Assembly (NCBI RefSeq): GCF_050948215.1
Contig: NC_135151.1
Location: forward strand, 20,768,720-20,832,719
Length of the DNA stretch: 64,000 nucleotides
Source: Halictus rubicundus
Taxonomy: Eukaryota > Arthropoda > Insecta > Hymenoptera > Halictidae
Direction of reading: 5' to 3'
The notes beneath the pieces were generated by a model that did not search any database, was not told the origin of the DNA, and saw only the letters and a program-made list of their open reading frames with translations. Each line of letters opens with the position of its first letter. Position 1 is the first letter of the stretch. The translations under genes were made by a program, and so were the position numbers. Positions 56,520 through 64,000 of the stretch are shown here, piece after piece.

Positions 56520-57490
56520 TATGTTGCAAACCAGTTTATGTCTTTATGTTGGAAATTCCATTTTATGTCTTTATGTTGCAAATTCTAATGGGGACTGATA
56601 AAGAAAAATTCTGGCATCCACAAGTTTGAGTAGAACTTGTGGAATGTTAAAATACAGTGATTTCTCTATGTATGTCACGAAGGTTTGGACGATTATGCAA
56701 TTTTGTTGGACTAGAATTTTTTGGGAAACGTCTTTATGTTGCAAATTCTAATGGGTACAGATAAAGAAAAATTCTGGAAAGCACAAGTTTGAGTAGAACT
56801 TGTAAAACATGAAAATACAGTGATTTCTCTATATATGTCACCAAGGCCTGGACGATTATGCAATTTTGTTGGGCAAGAATTTTTTGGGAAACGTCTTTAT
56901 GTTGCAAATTGTAATGGGTACAGATAAAGAAAAATTCTGGAAAGCACAAGTTTGAGTAGAACTTGTAAAACATGGAAATACAGTGATTTCTCTATATATG
57001 TCACCAAGGCCTGGACGATTATGAAATTTTGTTGGGCAAGAATTTTTTGGGAAACATCTTTATGTTGCAAATTCTAATGGGGCAGATGAAGAAAAATTCT
57101 GGAAAGCACAAGTTTGAGTAGAACTTGTAAAACGTTAAAATACAGTGATTTCTCTATATATGTCACCAAGGTTTGGACGATTATGCAATTTTGTTGGACA
57201 AGAATTTTTTGGGAAACGTCTTTATGTTGCAAATTGTAATGGGTACAGATAAAGAAAAATTATGGAAAGCACAAGTTTGAGTAGAACTTGTAAAACATGA
57301 AAATACAGTGATTTCTCTATATATGTCACCAAGGCCTGGACGATTATGCAATTTTGTTGGGCAAGAATTTTTTGGGAAACGTCTTTATGTTGCAAATTCT
57401 AGTGGGGACAGATAAAGAAAAATTCTGGAAAGTTTGAGTAGAACTTACAAAGTATGAAAATACAGTGATTTCTCTATATATGTCACCATC
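56520..57490 (+). repeat. 158-163-bp tandem array of a B-element left end
   Basis: ACAGTGATTTCTCTATATAT recurs at 56654, 56817, 56980, 57142, 57304 and 57462 (steps 163, 163, 162, 162, 158). Each is followed by 'CACCAAGGCCTGGACGATTA' and a non-B block 'GTCTTTATGTTGCAAATT'. Only the left end of the B family is present, six times, with no right end. The short frames in it are meaningless. Confidence 0.93.
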
Positions 57491-60099
57491 GCTCTTTACA
57501 CGAGTAATTATAATCGTAACTGTATCGTGTTTGGTATCATTTTAATTAGAAAAACGAAACGAATACGAAGGTAAAAGTTTCGTAAAACGAAACCAAAAAT
57601 TAGAAAAGTTGTAATCTTCTGCTTCGCTCGCGTTTGTGTGAGACTCACCGATGCTTGACTCTTTGGTGGCTCAGCCGACAAGCCTGTTTACCGCTTGACT
57701 GATTCCAAGGGGGATCCCCCCAGTAGTGGGAATACAACTTTGACAGTTACGGCAGAGACCTTCGCGACAGTTATCGAGAGAATACAGTTTGTTCACCGAT
57801 GCTGAAATAGTCATTTGTTATTGTAACTAGTACTGAATGTTATTGAACGGATAGTGCTATAACAATATTCAATAATTATTACAGTTGAATTGATATTCGT
57901 TCTATAAATATTTTTTCTGTAAGAACACTTTTTAAGGACCTTCCTAAGGGTCACGTTCTTTTACTATAAACGTTCCACAGGAACAGATATCTTGTTAAAA
58001 TAAAAACTCATTTAATAATAAAAAAAAGAACAGTTTATCATAACAATGATTTTTGTAACTTTCTCACACCCCCTAGATCCTAATAAGGTTTACCGAATAG
58101 GTTGTAGTAAAAATTGATTGTTTACTAAAAAAATTGTGCCAGTCATATATGAGCGACACGGTACTCAAAGTGTAAAGGAAAAATGTAGAAGTTCGATGTT
58201 TGAAAAACTGAAAAATATTTCGAAAGTTTATTTCGGTCTGCGGTTTCAGCTTTTTTTACCGAGACTGGCCGATACAAAAATGAGATTGCAGCTCGGTAAC
58301 TGATCAACGGTCACGCCGTTTAATCATCCAACAATTTCAATCCTGTTTTTGCAAGGAATCCCGTATCTGGTGCTCGCCGAGGGGACAACGGAACTCGTCA
58401 CTTGGACGAAACCGTTTGCCTGGATCCCGGTTTCGTCCTCTTGGGAATCGAACGCGGTGTCGAAGCGAGACCGAGTTACAGAGTAATCACAACGAGAACG
58501 GGAGGAATAAGGACAGGACGCGGACGTTGAAACTTCGTTTAAAGGTTGACGCTAGTTTCGGAGAGAAGCTTTTATAAACAATCGATTCCTAAGCGAGATC
58601 GACACTCGTGTAATGTAATTTCCTCTATAATCGAAATGTTTCCACCGGGTTTCGTAACTGTATCTGTGTACGTTCAAGCGTTCGAGTGTTGCAGCTGTGC
58701 AACTTTAATTTATCAACATGCACGCCGCGAGCAAAATCTTTTTATTCCAAGCTATATAAATTTTGTTCGATTTCTCCTTTTCTGGTCGTGCTTTACAACG
58801 GTGCGAAATGTATTATTAATCAAAATAGTTTATTACTTTTTCCATTATTTATGAAATTCATTATTTCAGTATTTATTCATCATTTCAAATTATTAATTTA
58901 TTGAAAAATAGTTGGCTGGATTACTTAGCATAATGTAGTACTTGCAGGGTATCCAGGAATTTTTATTTCTACACTTACAAGATTAACAGTTGGAAGTTTG
59001 TCAAAAGTGACAACATAATTTAATATTTTTTTAGAATGCATGTATGTAACTTCTTCTGCAATTATTATTATAAGAGAAAATTATCGAGCTCCTTCTATAT
59101 ACACTCAATAAAAAAACCTTTTGATAGGCTTTCTGTAGTTAATATGTGTATACGTGTATAAGTGCATATATAACATAAAAGTTGTGTAAACGTTGGTCAA
59201 TTTGTGTACTCCCATTATACATCACAAATAATTCTAATTTAATTATCGCTTGTCGTGCACGATAGGCGTGCTTACAGTTTATTTGCGGCCATTTAAAGAG
59301 TTTGAAAATTAAGATATTTTTGGAACAACATTTAACAATATTTTAATACCGTTCTCTAATTATTTCACCACGATTACACGAAATAGAAATGAATATCATA
59401 TGCGTGATATGTATTGGAAAAGTTATAAGTACGAAAATCGCCACGAATTTATCGGATGACCTAACGCGTTCAACACATTTCACGTCGAAATTTGTGCTAG
59501 AAAATGATGATATAGCGAGGCAATAAACTCTACGAGGTCACGAAGGGGGAGTTGTGTTCAAAGGTCAACGAAAGCTCTCGCCACAGCAGAGAAGTCATAT
59601 CAATAGTAGGAGAAGCATAATTTCTCTATTCTTATTGAGACCTTCAACGTGGTCTGAACATTGTTTTCGTTGCAAATAAGTCGTCTTCACTTAAGTGCTC
59701 CAAAAAAAAAAAAAAAAAATTCATCATGTTCCACCTCTGAAATAGTAGCGCGTGATAACCAAAAATAGTCCTTGTGGCCTGTTTATTTATTTGCTCCTCA
59801 ATACAATTCCCAAATATTTCTGACTACAGTATTGTTCCGATATAAGGTGACGGTGTTTGTTTCGAAATAAGGAAATCCCAATCCCCTCTTCTTCTTTCGT
59901 TGTTCTCATCCTATTGTGCATCCTACCTTTTCCTCTCTGACTGGAGGTCATTAGATAATTATTGTAAATAAATGTAAAGTCTGTGAACTACTATTAATAA
60001 CAACAAAATTAATAATAATAATAATAATAATACCAATTATACTGATAATAATAACGCTTAAACGTCTGACTACTGGAACAATTACGCTACTCGATATAC
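57491..60099. other. AT-rich sequence without a recognised gene
   Basis: About 57640-57790 has a faint B-like core ('CCCCCAGTAGTGGG'). An A17 run lies at about 59703-59719, and an (AAT)n run at about 60010-60031. No gene recognised. Confidence 0.4.
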
Positions 60100-61290
60100 A
60101 ATGTTTACTCTATATATGTCGCAAATGCCTAGCTGATAAAAGTCCCAGAGCTATCCTCACTGCCGCGGAGTATACCCCGTGATGGACCAAGAAGTTCGAG
60201 AGACCTCGAACCGAATAGTATATCTCCTGGCCGATACATGTCCTTGACTTGACCCGCGTTTCTGACATATATCGAGTAAACGCTGTACTTGGACGCTGTC
60301 ATTTGACGAGAGCCGTTGGACTCGTTCTTCCGTATGGAAAAGAGACCTCGAACCGAATAGTATATCTCCTGGCCGATACATGTCCTTGACTTGACCCGCG
60401 CTTCTGACATATATCGAGTAAACGCTGTAGTTGGAATTTGTCGAAAGCCGCTGGACTCGTTCTTCCGTATGGAAGGGAGACCTCGAACCAAATAGTATAT
60501 CTCCTGGTTCATACATGTCCATGACTTGGCTGGTATTTCGGACATATATCGAGTAAACGCTGTAGTTGGACGCTGTAATTTGACGAGAGCCGTTAGACTC
60601 GTTCTTCCGTATGGAAAAGAGACCTCGAACCGAATAGTACCTCCTGGCCGATACATGTCCTTGACTTGACCCGCGCTTCTGACATATATCGAGTAAACGC
60701 TGTAGTTGGAATTTGTCGAAAGCCGCTGGACTCGTTCTTCCGTATGGAAGGGAGACCTCGAACCAAATAGTATATTTCCTGGTTCATACATGTCCATGAC
60801 TTGACCCGCGTTTCTGACATATATCGAGTAAACGCTGTACTTGGACGCTGTAATTTGACGAGAGCCGTTGGACTCGTTCTTCCGTATGGAAAAGAGACCT
60901 CGAACCGAATAGTATCTCCTGGCCGATACATGTCCTTGACTTGACCCGCGTTTCTGACATATATCGAGTAAACGCTGTACTTGGACGCTGTCATTTGACG
61001 AGAGCCGTTGGACTCGTTCTTCCGTATGGACAAGAGACCTCGAACGGAATAGTATCTCCTGTCCGATACATGTCCATGACTTGACCGGTGTTTCTGACAA
61101 AAATCGAGTAAACGCTGTACTTAGAATTTAACGAGAGCCGTTGGACTCGTTCTTCTGTATGGAAGAGAGACCATGAACCGAATGGTACCTCCTGGCCGAT
61201 ACATGTCCAAGACTTGACCGGTGTTTCGGACATATATCGAGCAAACTCTGTACTTGGAATGTGCGAGAGCCGTTGGACTCGTTCTTCCGT
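60100..61290 (-). repeat. Eight-copy 133-142-bp array of a B-element right end
   Basis: Starts with one B-type left half (TTACTCTATATATGTCGCAA, then CTGCCGCGGAGTATACCCCG). The right half (CGATACATGTCC ... GACATATATCGAGTAAACGC) is then repeated with anchors at 60224, 60366, 60501, 60641, 60776, 60916, 61056 and 61189. Steps are 142, 135, 140, 135, 140, 140 and 133 bp. Two unit types (AAAAGAGACC versus AAGGGAGACC) partly alternate. A 323-codon minus-strand frame crosses it, but unit lengths are not multiples of three and the peptide repeats appear in several frames, so coding is unlikely. Confidence 0.92.
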
Positions 61291-61946
61291 GTGGAATCAC
61301 GCACATTGGGCATGCGGGAAAGAAAAATTGATTCCTGTTCCGTTGGCAGCGGAATTTGTGCCTCGGCCAAGTAGGTTCCGTGGTTGAGGAGGGGCGTGCA
61401 AGGGGCAAACAACGTGGAAGAATGAGGCGAACGATGGGGGAAGAAAAGACGATCGCCCAAGTATGGGTGGTGGTGGTAGCGTGAACATAGAACGATGGCC
61501 ATTCGAGTGCGGGGGTGAAGAAGGGATTTGTGAAACTCGAGGGGGCTCGGGGATCAGTAGGCTGGTTCAAGGACTGGGGGGAGGGGGGGAGGGAGGAAGG
61601 GGTGACTGTACTTAGTTAACGGACAATGCGGCCCCTAATGAACAGCCAGGGGGCGGCCGGGCAGAGCAGCTACTGGAGCACGCCATCTAGTCTGAGACAG
61701 ACAGATTACGTTGCGTAGCGTTATACCGCGTTATCCTCCCCCGGCTGTTGCATTCGAGGTTCGCATTGCGTGGCAATTTCGATTACGGCCGGCCGTTTCA
61801 CCGTTTACGACACGAGTAAACCGTATCGACGTTCCTAAGTACCGTTCAGCGTCCTAAACCGTGAAAACCCTTCGGCACCCGAGGACGGTTGGTCGCCTAT
61901 TCCGCGGGACGTCTTCACCGATGCGCCTACTTAAGGTCAACGCATA
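61291..61946. other. Sequence without a recognised gene
   Basis: Includes a G-rich tract near 61577-61602. No repeat family or gene recognised. Confidence 0.35.
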
Positions 61947-62580
61947 GGTCAGGCCGCCGGACAAAATATTCCAACCCTGGTTTTGCATCCAGGCTCCAAA
62001 ATTCTAAATACGAAACCAGGCTTGCAATATTTTGTCCGCCCAAGACCTTGAAGGTCGTTGCACACCTCACAGGTCAGGCCGAAGGACAAAATATTGCAAC
62101 CCTGGTTTTGTATCTAGCGCACAAGCCGTCCGCTCCTAAATGCTAGATACAAAACCAGGCTTGCAATATTTTGTCCGCCCAAGACCTTGAAGGTCGTTGC
62201 ACACCTCACAGGTCAGGCCGAAGGACAAAATATTGCAACCGTGGTTTTGTATCTGTTGGAATGTGAGCTTTTCATACTCTGTGCCGTGACAATAGCCAAT
62301 GAGAAGGCGCCCACCGATTTCATTAATCGGTGTGCTCTCTTCGTTACGTTTTTGTTTTTGCGAGGCCACCGATGTTTTAGTTTAAACTCTGAACAGGCAA
62401 CCGACACGACGTGTTCCTACTCTATTTAACATTTTTTTTTTTTTGTGTAAAGCGGAAAATAAACCACATTATTAAAATATAAACGCGTTATTTTCAATAG
62501 TATCTAGCGGACAAGCCGTCCGCCCCTAAATGCTGGATACATCCAGGTATGCATCGACCTTGAAGGTCTCAGGGCTCGGT
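61947..62580. repeat. Hairpin-forming tandem repeat, three units
   Basis: Units start with GGTCAGGCCG at 61947, 62072 and 62211 (125 and 139 bp apart). Each unit is an imperfect palindrome; in unit 2, 62085-62117 pairs with 62143-62175 (GACAAAATATTGCAA against TTGCAATATTTTGTC, CTGGTTTTGTATCTAG against CTAGATACAAAACCAG). Unit 3 is split by a solo LTR and its second arm is degraded. CCTTGAAGGTC palindromes separate the units. Non-coding. Confidence 0.85.
62254..62499. mobile_element. Solo LTR, 246 bp, 5-bp target duplication GTATC
   Basis: TGTTGGAATGTGAGC...TTTTCAATA lies between GTATC (62249-62253) and GTATC (62500-62504). Compared with unit 2 of the host repeat, its removal restores 'TTTTGTATCTAGCG'. 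AATAAA near 62458 fits an LTR polyadenylation signal. The last two bases are TA instead of CA, a likely point mutation. It resembles copia-type ends, which is inference. No internal region remains. Confidence 0.8.
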
Positions 62581-63911
62581 GATCGAAAGATCGAGCATTT
62601 CCGGCAGAAAAATCGGGATCTTGACGGGGGGCCTGAAACAAAGCGCGGTGTTAACGCCGTGGGACGAGAACGGATCCGAATGGCTTCCTGTAAATTAGTC
62701 GTAACTCTCGGGGCCGCGTAACTTTCGGTAACGTGATTGCAAGTTGACGTTAACGAGACGCGCCGTTCGCCGCGTGCCGGCGCGGCTCGCCTAACGAGTA
62801 AACTACTCGTCGTCGTCGAATATTGGCTCGCGTCTCAGCCGTCTTCGCGGCACGCTTGCCCGCAATCTGTCCGTCCATAAAAGCGGATCGAGAAGAAATG
62901 GGTCCTAGTCGGGCGGATAAAAGATAACAGACAGAGGAGCGTCGTCGTTTGTTTCGCTGTTTACGACGGTCGGGTAATGGTGTGTCGCGTTGCGCCGAAC
63001 GCGAATGCAATTAAAACTTTAATTTCACGAAAACCTGTTGTAAAATGGAGCAACGTCACTGTCGGTTGTTAAAGCGGACGGGAGAGAAGATCGGTGGCTA
63101 CGAGAAAGAATCTTTTCAGTTCGCCTCCTTTTTTCTTTCCTCTCCCCCTCTCTTTCTCCTCGTCTTCCCCTCCCCTTTTTTAATCGAGTTACCAGAACGA
63201 GGGTATATCGTCCGCGAGTGGAAGAAACGAGCCGCGTTTGCGGCCCCCGATTGAGATCCACTGGCCGCTGCGGCGGTTGTAATTGGATTCAATTGTCCCG
63301 CGTTAAATCAGTGACTGCACTCTCCTGCCAGTTCTCCATTCTGCGTCTATCCATCCGCTACTCCTACGACACAGCTCATTGAAATGACTCGGCTACAGCG
63401 GCGCTCGGGGAAACCGAGTCCTTCGCGACATTCGCCGAAGCTTGAAAAGAGAGCTTCCACACCGGGAGTTCCGCCGGTGCATAGAAAAACACCGATTATT
63501 CGAGGAAATCTTTGTCTCGCTGTACCGCCGCGCCGAGCCGAGCCGAGCCGAGCCGAGCCGAGCCGACGGCTACGGACCGATTCATCGCCGCGTGTATCAT
63601 TTCAATTAAAGAAATCGTCCACTTTGCTTCGCGCCGCCTCTTCCAACCTCATCCTCGTCGCGCGATCCTCCTGTAATTATTTTCACCAGCGAGCGAGCGG
63701 TTTCCGAGAATTGTTCCTTGCACTGCACTGTCTGCAACGTGAATTTTTTCTTTTTTTTTTTTTGAAGAATATGTGCGTTCAACAGCGCAATTACTCCGAT
63801 TCTTTGCGGCTCGAATTGTATCGTCTTGAATTTTTCACCGCAATTTTTATTTTGGCTAGTCGAGACTCTCATTAATATTCGGACGCTTGTAAAAATAACT
63901 TTGTGTTAGTA
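62581..63911. other. GC-rich sequence with GAGCC pentamer repeat
   Basis: Seven GAGCC pentamers at about 63534-63568, and T-rich runs near 63747-63762. The plus-strand frame 63384-63875 spans the pentamers and is unrecognised. Confidence 0.4.
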
Positions 63912-64000
63912 TTAACCCTTTGCACTCGGCGTTTTTTTTTTGTTCTAAAACTAAATTTTTCTTCCGTCTTAGAATATTTTCGTTTTATTCATACGAAACT
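63912..64000 (+). mobile_element. P-family TTAA miniature element, cut by window end
   Basis: Starts TTAACCCTTTGCACTCGGCG and continues 'CTTCCGTCTTAGAATATTTT' as in 12757-12991. The right end lies beyond the window. Confidence 0.8.

Noticed and set aside
60129..61100. 323-codon open frame on the minus strand
   Set aside because: It lies wholly in a tandem array whose unit lengths are not multiples of three. The same peptide motifs appear in other frames, and no domain is recognisable.

Overview
The window looks like gene-poor, repeat-rich nuclear DNA of an insect, probably a hymenopteran (bee or ant). That is inference from three things: the insect-type Tc1/mariner transposases, the CpG-rich segments alternating with AT-rich segments, and the many purine/pyrimidine and GC-rich pentanucleotide microsatellites. 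I recognise no complete host protein-coding gene, no rRNA or tRNA and no CRISPR array. The only recognisable coding sequences are two broken transposase genes.

Layout. 1-7 kb: microsatellites and fragments of two non-autonomous repeat families (families B and D). 7.5-8.6 kb: a TTAA-flanked palindromic element, then a scrambled mariner-like transposase whose 3' end is repeated as a 110-bp-arm inverted repeat. 8.7-13 kb: several TTAA-flanked and CAGTG-ended miniature elements. 13.2-15.8 kb: a GC-rich, CpG-rich segment with an 80-bp GA repeat and a good splice-donor match, the best but weak candidate for a host first exon. 15.8-18.7 kb: nested elements and a 157-bp duplication. 21-28.8 kb: large D-family copies, ending in a 228-bp tandem array with a two-monomer higher-order period. 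30.2-31 kb: six 137-bp tandem repeats. 35.6-37 kb: an array of about 140-bp units sharing the end of a hAT-like miniature element. 38.7-39.5 and 44-45.2 kb: two copies of an array alternating 82/83- and 99-bp units, the second interrupted by a solo LTR. 50-52.2 kb: a dense cluster of nested miniature elements. 52.2-53.9 kb: a nearly intact Tc1-like transposon with long IR/DR ends. 56.5-57.5 and 60.1-61.3 kb: two arrays built from opposite ends of B-family elements. 62 kb: hairpin repeats interrupted by a second solo LTR. 62.6-64 kb: mostly unannotated sequence, ending in a TTAA element cut by the window edge.

The parts do not form a pathway. The theme is transposon ecology: miniature elements with TA, TTAA and 8-bp target duplications, repeated nesting, and repeated conversion of miniature elements into tandem arrays. 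Coordinates of imperfect repeat copies are good to roughly 10-20 bp unless a target-site duplication fixes them.
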